DNA of 64,000 bases from SM1-50 sp964467345 (GTDB lineage Archaea > Thermoplasmatota > E2 > DHVEG-1): positions 43,327 through 107,326 of the forward strand of contig CAYXPY010000002.1 of the NCBI GenBank assembly GCA_964467345.1. The letters are read 5' to 3'. A program made the translations under genes and the position numbers. Below are positions 1-8,050 of the stretch, piece after piece. Numbering within the stretch: the stretch's first letter is position 1; every line of letters begins with the position of its first letter. The notes beneath the pieces were generated by a model. The model ran no database searches, was not told the DNA's origin, and worked only from the letters and a program-made list of their open reading frames with translations.

Positions 1-1
1 A

Positions 2-1327
2 CCGAAAAAATATGTCGATTCTTTAAAACCATTGGTTGCCCATAAAAACAGGGTGGGAATACAAACACGCGTCGTGACACTCAATGAAGTGTATCATCAG
101 ATGTTCTGGCGGGGACGCGATAAACCAGAGAAAATAAAATATTTCATAAAAACCGCACAAGAAGCATGGGGGATATCCTATGTGATGCTTGTTGGTGATT
201 TTCAGACCATCCCGGTACGGTATGTGTATAACGCTGACAATAACACCGGGTGGGATGAACCCTGTTTTATCTCAGAGTTATATTACGCGGATCTCTATGA
301 CAAAGACCAGAACTTCTCAAGCTGGGATAACAGCAACAACGGTATCTATGGCGAATGGTACGGAGATGTTGCTAAGGACTCTGATATTGATCTGTTTCCT
401 GATGTCTCTGTTGGTCGACTCGCTTGCATCAACGAAGCTGAATTACGTGTTATGGTTCGGAAGATCATTACCTATGAGACAACAGCATATGGTCAGGCAT
501 GGTTCAACAGGTTCGTAGTCGTAGCAGGTGATACCTACCCGGAGTCCGAAAATCCGAACTGGACTGGTTTTGAAGGTGAACAAAATACCATGGATGCAAT
601 CGAGAATATGTCCGGGTTCGAGCCGATAAAGCTCTGGACATCTGATGGTTCCTTCACGGGACCAAAAGATGTCATCAGAGCCATCAACAACGGCTGCGGG
701 TTTTTATTATTTGAAGGGCATGCGAATGCGTTTAGCTGGAGTACGCATCCCCCAAATGACGCCCATACCTGGATCGATGGTTTGAATACCGTTACCATGA
801 ACTTACTTCGGAATAAACAGATGTTGCCTGTCTGTGTGGTTGGCGGCTGTCACAACAATGAATTCGATGTAACCCCCCGGAACTTCCTAAAAGGCTTACG
901 CGAGGAAGGGTTACGATATTTTTCAAGTGGTACGATACCGTTTGGCTCTTTTTGGAAATACACCTGGATACGGGAATGTTGGGGATGGAAGCTGACACGA
1001 GTCAGTAACGGAGGATCAATTGCGACCATTGGATGCACCGGTCTGGGGATGTCAAAAGAAGACAAAGAATCCTTCAGCGGGGCAGGGGATTACCTTGAAC
1101 CGACGTTTTTCCATGAATATGGGGTGAACGGGACGACGATCCTTGGGAAGGTATGGAGCAACACGATTTGTGATTATCTGAAACACTATCCCATCGACTG
1201 GATGACACCGGCGGCAAAGGATTCCGCAATTGATGCAAAAACGGTTCAACAGTGGGCATTGTTAGGAGACCCGAGTCTGAAGATTGGCGGATACAGCCCA
1301 GAAGAATTACGCATCACGCAGAGGTAA
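2..1327 (+). CDS. Secreted gingipain-like C25 cysteine peptidase, 5' end outside window
   Basis: Partial gene: the frame is open from base 2, and its first residues (PKKYVDSLKPLVAHK) align with the region just after the signal peptide of the next gene, so the true start lies before the window. The 441 visible residues are a C25 (gingipain-type, clan CD) catalytic domain. The expected catalytic His is in FEGHANAF (codon 719-721) and the Cys in VGGCHNNEF (codon 848-850). Repeated features shared with the next gene include FSSWD, DGIYGEWY and the end motif QWALLGDPSLKIGG. There is no C-terminal anchor or accessory domain. It probably digests extracellular protein. The next gene follows within 45 bases and is a paralogue, so the pair is a tandem duplication. 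Family assignment is firm; substrate is unknown. Confidence 0.9.
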   Translation, partial: PKKYVDSLKPLVAHKNRVGIQTRVVTLNEVYHQMFWRGRDKPEKIKYFIKTAQEAWGISYVMLVGDFQTIPVRYVYNADNNTGWDEPCFISELYYADLYDKDQNFSSWDNSNNGIYGEWYGDVAKDSDIDLFPDVSVGRLACINEAELRVMVRKIITYETTAYGQAWFNRFVVVAGDTYPESENPNWTGFEGEQNTMDAIENMSGFEPIKLWTSDGSFTGPKDVIRAINNGCGFLLFEGHANAFSWSTHPPNDAHTWIDGLNTVTMNLLRNKQMLPVCVVGGCHNNEFDVTPRNFLKGLREEGLRYFSSGTIPFGSFWKYTWIRECWGWKLTRVSNGGSIATIGCTGLGMSKEDKESFSGAGDYLEPTFFHEYGVNGTTILGKVWSNTICDYLKHYPIDWMTPAAKDSAIDAKTVQQWALLGDPSLKIGGYSPEELRITQR

Positions 1328-1368
1328 ATATTTATAAACGAATCACTATAGTAATGAGAGGGGCATGT

Positions 1369-2802
1369 ATGAGACAGATAACCTTAAAAAAAATGATAAC
1401 AGCAGGCATAATTATTTTATCCTTTATCCTTACATCTGTACCAAGCACTATCGGGATACCAAATACCATGGTACGGTCAGCATCCACAGAACATTCATCT
1501 CAAACAACCATGGATGCGTACAGCTTACTTATCATCACACCCTCTCTTTTTAAAAACGAAATAGAACCACTCGCAAACCATAAAATTTCAAAAGGTCTGA
1601 AGACAAAACTCATCACTCTTCCCGAGCTCTACGACCAGATGTATTGGCAAGGTCGTGACGAGGCAGAGAAAATAAAGTATTTCATAAAAAATTCAATTGA
1701 GGAATGGGACATCCAGTATGTTCTGCTCATAGGAGGGAGAAGCAGTCAATTTGCTTCGACATGGTACTGCCCCGTTCGCTATGTCCAGATGGTCGATGAC
1801 TGGGAGACCGAGTATCTGAGTGATTTGTATTTTGCCGACATCTACGATTCACAGGGGAATTTCTCCAGCTGGGACACGGACAATGATGGCATCTATGGAG
1901 AGTGGTACGAGGGTGAAATCGCACAAGACAGCGGTATCGATCTGATCCCTGATGTCGCCGTCGGTCGATTGCCCTGTCGCAGTCAGCGGGAAGCTCGGAT
2001 CATGGTCCGAAAGATAATCAACTATGAGCAGAACGCCTATGACCAACCTTGGTTTCCCACCATGCTGGTCGCTGCAGGGGATACCTACCCTGAGACAGCA
2101 AACCCGAATTGGACCGGCTATGAAGGAGAGTTTTACGGAAATCAAGCCATTGAAAACATGACTGGTTTTACACCGACGACCCTGTATACTTCCGATGGAA
2201 CCTTTACCCATAAGAAGGATGTGATCAGAGAATTCCGTAAAGGATGGGGGTTTGTGTATCTCGTCGGCCATGGGAGTCCGAAGCAATGGGGAAACAATGG
2301 TCCGAACGGTTCAACGTTTGTCCAAGGACCAAATACCAATGACATGTGGCGTTTCCGTAACAAGGACAAACTCCCGGTCTGTGTGGTGAGCGGGTGTCAT
2401 AACAGCCAGTTCGATGTCTGTCTGGCACGGATGTTGAACAAATCGACCCGATGGAAACAAGAAGGGGTCCCGGAATGCTGGAGTGAACGGATCATCCGAG
2501 AGCCAACTGGTGGCGCGATCGCAGCCTTAGGATGCACAGCGTTGGGGTATACAAAGGAGGATAAGACCTCGTTTGACGGGGGCATCAACGAGCTTGAAGT
2601 CTCATTCTTCCAGGCGTATGGTCAGGATCATCTCTCAATTCTTGGTGATGTCTGGGCGTCTGCCGTGTCATGGTATGTCCAGACCTACCCGGTCAACTGG
2701 AATTCACCAGGTCCGGGTGACTCATGGATTGATGCAAAAGTGGTACAATCATGGGCACTGCTCGGAGATCCCAGTCTGCAGATCGGCGGCTATCCCGGAT
2801 AA
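1369..2802 (+). CDS. Secreted gingipain-like C25 cysteine peptidase
   Basis: A 477-residue paralogue of the preceding gene. I chose the ATG at 1369 because GAGGGG lies just upstream and the signal peptide (MRQITLKKM, then a hydrophobic run to about residue 30) starts there; an ATG at 1354 is possible and the frame is open back to 1252. A TATA-like TTTATAAA at 1331-1338 suggests its own promoter. Catalytic His is in VGHGSPKQW (codon 2269-2271) and Cys in VSGCHNSQF (codon 2395-2397), the order expected for clan CD peptidases. The protein consists of a signal peptide plus the catalytic domain only, with no PKD, Ig or sorting domain, so it is probably released. Function as an extracellular Arg- or Lys-type endopeptidase is inferred from family only. 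Confidence 0.9.
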   Translation: MRQITLKKMITAGIIILSFILTSVPSTIGIPNTMVRSASTEHSSQTTMDAYSLLIITPSLFKNEIEPLANHKISKGLKTKLITLPELYDQMYWQGRDEAEKIKYFIKNSIEEWDIQYVLLIGGRSSQFASTWYCPVRYVQMVDDWETEYLSDLYFADIYDSQGNFSSWDTDNDGIYGEWYEGEIAQDSGIDLIPDVAVGRLPCRSQREARIMVRKIINYEQNAYDQPWFPTMLVAAGDTYPETANPNWTGYEGEFYGNQAIENMTGFTPTTLYTSDGTFTHKKDVIREFRKGWGFVYLVGHGSPKQWGNNGPNGSTFVQGPNTNDMWRFRNKDKLPVCVVSGCHNSQFDVCLARMLNKSTRWKQEGVPECWSERIIREPTGGAIAALGCTALGYTKEDKTSFDGGINELEVSFFQAYGQDHLSILGDVWASAVSWYVQTYPVNWNSPGPGDSWIDAKVVQSWALLGDPSLQIGGYPG

Positions 2803-2869
2803 CACCCTCCTGATGTTCTCCTAGTGATAAGGAATAGTTTTAAAAAGGGTGCTCTCCTTACCTTCTGCC

Positions 2870-3085
2870 ATGTCCTTACCATTAGATGTCTTAGAAAAAG
2901 CAGTGAACCAAAAACTACTCCTTCTCTTAAAAGATGGACGACATATCGAAGGCAAGCTGTTAGGATATGATGAATACATGAACCTCGTGCTTGATGAAGT
3001 GGAAGAATCCAAGGATGAAACTAAGCGCAGACTAGGGAGAATTATCCTGCGTGGAAGCAACGTCGTCAGCATTTCTTTCGTATAA
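2870..3085 (+). CDS. Archaeal Sm-like (Lsm) RNA-binding protein
   Basis: A 71-residue protein spanning the full Sm fold. Sm1 includes LLLLLKDGRHIEGKLLGYD followed by EYMNLVLDEVEE, and Sm2 is LGRIILRGSNVVSI. Archaeal Lsm proteins form heptameric rings that bind U-rich RNA. The ATG at 2870 is preferred over in-frame codons upstream (2849) because TTTTAAAA at about 2838-2845 sits where a TATA box for a leaderless transcript should be, and the protein then starts at the usual point of the family (MSLPLDVLEKA). The common archaeal partner gene for L37e does not follow; a structured leader for hutU lies downstream instead. Confidence 0.95.
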   Translation: MSLPLDVLEKAVNQKLLLLLKDGRHIEGKLLGYDEYMNLVLDEVEESKDETKRRLGRIILRGSNVVSISFV

Positions 3086-3091
3086 TAGAAA

Positions 3092-3101
3092 AGCATATAT
3101 A
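3092..3101 (+). promoter_or_regulatory. TATA box for the structured hutU leader or a small RNA
   Basis: AGCATATATA at 3092-3101 lies about 25 nt before the first base of the hairpin that begins at 3124, the normal archaeal TATA-to-start distance. Confidence 0.5.
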
Positions 3102-3123
3102 GGGGTTTTACTTATTATTACTT

Positions 3124-3199
3124 GGAAGGAATTGGGCTGGTAGTTGTTATTTTGTTAGAGTGCATCCCATCCCCTCCTAGTGAGGCCAGCCGTCCTTCC
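3124..3199 (+). ncRNA. Structured RNA: hutU leader or free-standing small RNA
   Basis: The ends pair perfectly over seven bases (GGAAGGA 3124-3130 with TCCTTCC 3193-3199), and a second six-base helix nests inside (GGCTGG 3135-3140 with CCAGCC 3186-3191), leaving a small asymmetric internal loop. A weaker inner helix can form between TTAGAG (3155-3160) and CTCCTAG (3174-3180). A TATA box sits 25 nt upstream and a pyrimidine-rich run (CCTTTTATT) follows directly. Either it is the 5' leader of urocanate hydratase, whose start is 30 nt downstream, or a separate small RNA. I recognise no known riboswitch, tRNA, box C/D or H/ACA pattern. Confidence 0.45.
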
Positions 3200-3229
3200 C
3201 TTTTATTCTCACCTTAACAAAGTTTTTGT

Positions 3230-4912
3230 ATGGCGTACTCCTTCTGCAGATTTGAGACTATGACACGAAATGTACACGTGTATACGGGGAACAATCTCCG
3301 ATGCAAAGGGTGGAAACAAGAAGCGATTCTCCGAATGCTTGAAAACAATCTTCAGAACGCTGAGATACCGGACAAGCTCATTGTCTATGGTGGGACCGGG
3401 AAAGCAGCACGCAACTGGAAATGTTATGATGCGATTGTCGATACATTAACACAATTGGAACCTGATGAAACAGTTCTGATTCAATCAGGAAAACCGGTCG
3501 CGGTCTTTCGGACCTGGACGACCGCACCACGAGTGCTCATCGCAAATTCAAATCTTGTTCCTCATTGGAGCACCTGGGAGCACTTCAGGGAACTGGAACA
3601 ACGTGGATTAACCATGTATGGGCAGATGACGGCAGGATCATGGTGCTACATCGGTACACAAGGAATTATCCAAGGGACCTACGAGACGTTTGCTGCCTGT
3701 GCACAAAAACATTTCAAAAGCACCCTTAAAGGAAAAATCGTTCTCACCGGTGGTCTTGGCGGCATGGGTGGTGCTCAACCTCTTGCAGTGACCATGAACC
3801 AGGGTGTGTGCCTTGCGGTAGAATGCGACGAGAAACGCATTGATAGAAGAATCAAAGCAGGGTTCTGTGATAAAAAAATAAAAGATAGCGATGAAGCAGT
3901 CGAACTGATCAAGCAAGCAAGAGACGACAAGACACCGTTATCCGTTGTTCTTCTTGGGAATTGCGCAGATATCCTCCCACAGCTAGTAAAAGACGGGTTC
4001 AAACCAGATGTCGTTACCGATCAAACCTCTGCTCATGATGAATTACAGGGATATGTTCCCGCAGGATACTTCGGTGTGACTTTGAAACAAGCAACAGCAC
4101 TACGGAAAAACAATCCAAAGAAATACATCAAACTCTCCATGGAAAGTATGAGGAAACATTGCAAAGCATTACTTGATTTTCAGAAAAAAGGATCAGTGGT
4201 GTTCGACTATGGAAACAACCTCCGTGGACAAGCACTGAAAGCAGGATTAAAGAACGCGTTTGATTACCCAGGGTTTGTTCCAGCTTACATCAGACCGATG
4301 TTCTGTGTGGGCCGAGGACCGTTCCGTTGGCTTGCCCTCACAGGCAACCCAGATGATATCATAAAAACCGATCAAGCAGCACTCAAGTTATTCCCAAACG
4401 ATGCTGTCTTAACAAACTGGATTACCCTTGCGGAGAAACACCTGCCCTGGGAGGGGTTACCCGCTCGTGTGTGTTGGCTTGGATATGGAGAACGAGCAGA
4501 ATTCGCTCTCACCATAAATAAAATGGTCCGAGAAAAAGAAATCGGACCGATCGCGATAACCAGAGATCACCTTGACAGCGGCAGCGTTGCATCGCCCTAC
4601 AGGGAGACGGAGTCGATGCGGGATAAAAGTGATGCGATTGCTGACTGGCCATTGCTCAATGCCTTACTCAACTGTGCGGCTGGAGCAGATAGTGTTCATA
4701 TACATAACGGTGGGGGTGTAGGTATTGGTTTTTCCACACATGCGGGAATGGTCGTTGTCTGCGATGGAACGAAAGAGACAGACGAACGCATCAAACGAGT
4801 TTTTACAACAGACCCAGGGATAGGCGTTGCTCGCCATGCGGATGCAGGATACCAAGATGCCATAAACCTCGTCAGAAAATCTGATATCCATGTTCCGATG
4901 ATACGGAAATAA
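3230..4912 (+). CDS. hutU: Urocanate hydratase
   Basis: A 560-residue protein of normal length for the family. It carries the signature NNLRCKGWKQEA near the N terminus, VYGGTGKAARNW, the NAD-binding stretch LTGGLGGMGGAQPLA and a C-terminal HNGGGVGIGFSTHAGMV. The enzyme adds water to urocanate to form imidazolone propionate, the second step of histidine breakdown, using tightly bound NAD+ in the cytoplasm. The start at 3230 follows the structured leader; an internal ATG at 3260 (MTRNVHVYTG) is nearer the usual family start and is a real alternative. The histidine ammonia-lyase gene lies tail-to-tail only 25 bases away, so the two are not co-transcribed. No imidazolonepropionase or later hut gene is in the window. 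Confidence 0.96.
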   Translation: MAYSFCRFETMTRNVHVYTGNNLRCKGWKQEAILRMLENNLQNAEIPDKLIVYGGTGKAARNWKCYDAIVDTLTQLEPDETVLIQSGKPVAVFRTWTTAPRVLIANSNLVPHWSTWEHFRELEQRGLTMYGQMTAGSWCYIGTQGIIQGTYETFAACAQKHFKSTLKGKIVLTGGLGGMGGAQPLAVTMNQGVCLAVECDEKRIDRRIKAGFCDKKIKDSDEAVELIKQARDDKTPLSVVLLGNCADILPQLVKDGFKPDVVTDQTSAHDELQGYVPAGYFGVTLKQATALRKNNPKKYIKLSMESMRKHCKALLDFQKKGSVVFDYGNNLRGQALKAGLKNAFDYPGFVPAYIRPMFCVGRGPFRWLALTGNPDDIIKTDQAALKLFPNDAVLTNWITLAEKHLPWEGLPARVCWLGYGERAEFALTINKMVREKEIGPIAITRDHLDSGSVASPYRETESMRDKSDAIADWPLLNALLNCAAGADSVHIHNGGGVGIGFSTHAGMVVVCDGTKETDERIKRVFTTDPGIGVARHADAGYQDAINLVRKSDIHVPMIRK

Positions 4913-4937
4913 CAAAACCGATGGAACAGGGATTCAT

Positions 4938-6461
4938 TTACCCTAGATTACCAACGACCGCTTCAACCTCATGGAGGATTTCACAGGATTTCACCAGCTC
5001 CTTCATCCGTGTATGGTCAGGGTATAAGGGTCGATCCTCATCAAGGAACTTCACATATTTTCGGATAACCTCTTTTGCTTTGGAGACTCCTGTTCCGCAT
5101 GAGTAGTCCCGGAAATCCAAGGCCTGGGCTGCAGCCATGAACTCAATCCCTAGCACCCCGTAGGCGTTATCAAGGATCTGGAAATTTTTTATCGCAGTGG
5201 TCATCCCCATGGACACGAAATCCTCCTGGTCCGCCGCAGCAGGAATCGACTGTATCGATGCGGGTGCAGAAAGAATCCTTTGTTCAACAATGAGAGCATC
5301 AGCGGTATACTGACTCAGCATAAGACCGGAGAACATCCCTGCTCCTTTTGTTAAAAACGCGGGAAGGCCGACATTCAAAGCAGGGTTATTCAAACGGTTC
5401 ATCCGCCGCTCAGACATCACTGAGACCATGGTGATAGCGGTTCCAGCCATATCCATTGGCAATGAGACCGGGGTCCCCTGGAAGTTCGCCCCGGAAAGCT
5501 GCAGGTTCTCATCAGGGAAGAAAATCGGGTTATCCCCCACGCCATTCAGCTCTGTTTCGACCTGGGATCGTGCGTACGCAAGTGCATCATGGGCAGTACC
5601 AATCACCTGTGGAGTGGATCGCATCGAATAGGCATCTTGTATCTTACATTTCATCTTCCCTTCAATGAGATCCCCGCCTTTGATGAGTTTCTGGATCGCC
5701 AATGCACTGCGTATAGCGCCTGGAAACCCACGAGCCTGATGAATCTTGACCGTATATGGTTTCATGTTTGCCTTAAGCGCCTCCAGAGACATTGCGGCGG
5801 CAATCTCCGCCTGTTTTAACCAGTTATCCGCATCATACAAGAAAAGACCACTCATCGCAGTCAGCAGATTCGATCCGTTAATGATCGCTAACCCATCCCG
5901 GGCTTGTAGACCGGGGATAGGAATCCCTGCTTTCTTCAGAGCAGCTTTCCCGTCGAGAAGTTCTCCTTTGTAATATGCTTTTCCTTCACCCATCATAAGC
6001 AACGCGATTTGTGCCATAGGGGCAAGATCTCCACAGGCCCCAACCGATCCTTTCTGGCAGACATAGGGTGTCAGGCCTTTATTCAGCATCTCGACAAGTG
6101 TTTGTGTAATCTCAGGTCGACACCCGGAATTCCCATGTGCATGGACATTCACCCGCGCCAGCATCGCACCACGGACATACTCGATAGGCGCTGGGTCTCC
6201 AATCCCTGCTGCATGATTATAAATCAGATATTTCTGGAATTCTTTCATCTGGGTATCGTTCAGGACTACTTCGGAAAATTCACCGATACCGGTGTTGACC
6301 CCGTACATTATCTCATGTGATTTGATTTTATTTTCAAGCATCGCCCGGCATGCCTTGATCCTGGAGAGTGCATCAGGATGAAGTGTAATAGGTTCGTTGT
6401 TTCGCGCGACGTTTACAAGTTTCTCAATACTTAATCCAGACCCGTTGATTACAAGAGTCAT
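4938..6461 (-). CDS. hutH: Histidine ammonia-lyase with Cys in the MIO tripeptide
   Basis: A 507-residue member of the aromatic ammonia-lyase family. It removes ammonia from histidine to give urocanate, the substrate of the neighbouring hutU product. The start has a GGAGGCT ribosome site. The MIO cofactor region reads KGSVGACGDLAPMAQ: residues 142-144 are Ala-Cys-Gly instead of the normal Ala-Ser-Gly, and the codon at 6033-6035 is TGT on the coding strand. Other family signatures are intact (YGVNTGIGEFSE, NPALNVGLPAF near the active site, QEDFVSMGM). Residue 143 is numerically the MIO serine of the Pseudomonas putida enzyme. The family also contains Tyr/Phe lyases and aminomutases, but adjacency to hutU makes histidine the likely substrate. 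Confidence 0.94.
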   Translation of the reverse strand: MTLVINGSGLSIEKLVNVARNNEPITLHPDALSRIKACRAMLENKIKSHEIMYGVNTGIGEFSEVVLNDTQMKEFQKYLIYNHAAGIGDPAPIEYVRGAMLARVNVHAHGNSGCRPEITQTLVEMLNKGLTPYVCQKGSVGACGDLAPMAQIALLMMGEGKAYYKGELLDGKAALKKAGIPIPGLQARDGLAIINGSNLLTAMSGLFLYDADNWLKQAEIAAAMSLEALKANMKPYTVKIHQARGFPGAIRSALAIQKLIKGGDLIEGKMKCKIQDAYSMRSTPQVIGTAHDALAYARSQVETELNGVGDNPIFFPDENLQLSGANFQGTPVSLPMDMAGTAITMVSVMSERRMNRLNNPALNVGLPAFLTKGAGMFSGLMLSQYTADALIVEQRILSAPASIQSIPAAADQEDFVSMGMTTAIKNFQILDNAYGVLGIEFMAAAQALDFRDYSCGTGVSKAKEVIRKYVKFLDEDRPLYPDHTRMKELVKSCEILHEVEAVVGNLG

Positions 6462-6575
6462 GACAGAGCCTCCGTTTCTCGGTAAGGTGATACGGGTATA
6501 AAATAAGAGGGTATTAAGGTTCTCGGTGTTGTATCCTGCAAAATGAAGAAAAAGATAGGGAGAACAACCAGAATC

Positions 6576-7928
6576 TCAGGGTAAGAAGACGACATTCAAG
6601 ACCAATGGACCCAGGAGAAAACCAGACGCACGTTTGGTCACTTGATCCGTATTAGATGCAGAGGCGCTGCACTTGATTTCAATCTTTCCGATTCTAAAGA
6701 GTCGAGCCTGTACCTCTAACGTATTTTCAGGGGTGAGCTGCGCTATGGAATTTGAAGTAGTGACGTTGACAAAACCAAACAGCCCTCCTGTGATCTCAAT
6801 TTCGCCAGTGACCTCTTCTGCACTGACGTCACCACGGTTGACTATCTGTGAAGTGACACCAAACCCACCAGTGATGCTTTTGATCTCCAGAACCGGTCTT
6901 GGCTGAAGAGCCATCTGTGCAAGGGTTGCCAGGATAAGCCGGGAGAATCGAGTCGAATAACTCAGATTCATATGTTCAATCGTATCTTCTGCTGAATGAT
7001 AGTAATCATTGAAATTATATTCATGATAAAAGACCGCATCATACCCATATTGCCAGAAGGAATAATGATCACTCCCCCATGATTCCCCCTGAGGAAGTAA
7101 CTCGATGTCGATATACTCCGCATAAAGCTGGCTGATGCTCTGGGTGTACTCAACAATCCACTCAGAGGCAGCATTTTCAAAGATTTTACCGGTTGTCGCA
7201 TCATATGTCGAGAGGGCAAACCCTATCATATCTGCGTTTAAAACCGCAATAATCGCATCATTGTTGTTGTATGCATCTTCTGCATAATGACTGCTTCCGA
7301 TCAACCCCTGCTCTTCTCCTGAGAAACATACAAATCGAACGGTATGATAAAACTCATAGTTCCTCATGATGCTTGCTGCAGCAAGCACTGCTGCGACACC
7401 AGAGCCGTCATCATCTGCCCCAGGGCTTGATGCAACAGAATCATAATGAGCACAGATGATCAAGATATTGGTTGAATTAGAGCCAGGCAATGTTGCCTCG
7501 ATATTACTCCCAGATACCGTGGTATCGGTATAATTATGAAACCGTACCGTTAAACCCATATCGTCGAACGTATCATAGAGATACCGACCTGCCTGGTCAC
7601 ATGCCTCAGTACCTGAAAGACGAGGACCAAAACTCGTCAAATCCTCCAAATACCCAAGGATAAGTGATTCGTTTAATTGTTCAAGTAACTCAACAATATC
7701 AATATCAGCAGATTGCGGGGGGTGGAGAGAAAAGGGAGAGTCCCGAGGCACTACAGTGACCTGTTTTAACTCGTCTTTGCTTTGGATATACGCTGGTTTA
7801 TGAGGCTCATCAAAGGCACTAGTAGTAACGGACTCGGCAAAAGTATAACCCGGGAGAAGTAAAAAACAGGTGAGAATGATGACGACATAGACGTTTCCTA
7901 CATGACATGTGGCTCGCTTCGTTTTCAT
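6576..7928 (-). CDS. Secreted M28-family zinc aminopeptidase
   Basis: A 450-residue protein with an N-terminal signal peptide (basic MKTKRATCH, then a hydrophobic stretch ending near GYTFAES) and an M28 catalytic domain at about residues 95-345. The two-zinc ligands are recognisable in order: CAHYDS, GADDDGSGV, FSGEEQGLIG (general-base Glu and ligand Glu), NADMIG and DYYHSAEDT. The last 100 residues form a beta-rich CARDB-like segment. It should release amino acids from peptides outside the cell and so complements the nearby C25 endopeptidases. A GGGGAT motif precedes the ATG. It appears to be a single-gene unit. Confidence 0.93.
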   Translation of the reverse strand: MKTKRATCHVGNVYVVIILTCFLLLPGYTFAESVTTSAFDEPHKPAYIQSKDELKQVTVVPRDSPFSLHPPQSADIDIVELLEQLNESLILGYLEDLTSFGPRLSGTEACDQAGRYLYDTFDDMGLTVRFHNYTDTTVSGSNIEATLPGSNSTNILIICAHYDSVASSPGADDDGSGVAAVLAAASIMRNYEFYHTVRFVCFSGEEQGLIGSSHYAEDAYNNNDAIIAVLNADMIGFALSTYDATTGKIFENAASEWIVEYTQSISQLYAEYIDIELLPQGESWGSDHYSFWQYGYDAVFYHEYNFNDYYHSAEDTIEHMNLSYSTRFSRLILATLAQMALQPRPVLEIKSITGGFGVTSQIVNRGDVSAEEVTGEIEITGGLFGFVNVTTSNSIAQLTPENTLEVQARLFRIGKIEIKCSASASNTDQVTKRASGFLLGPLVLNVVFLP

Positions 7929-8050
7929 AAGATCCCCGATATTTTCTTTTTTACTATCTCTATATATTTCATTGTGTTATATATAAATTTTTGTACCTAC
8001 CATGGGCACTGCAGTTCAGTAATAAAGAAGAAAAAAAGGAAAAAAAGGCA

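Noticed and set aside
3124..3199. tRNA-like gene because of the 7-bp closing stem
   Set aside because: There is no T loop, no plausible anticodon arm and no D-arm consensus, so it is not a tRNA.
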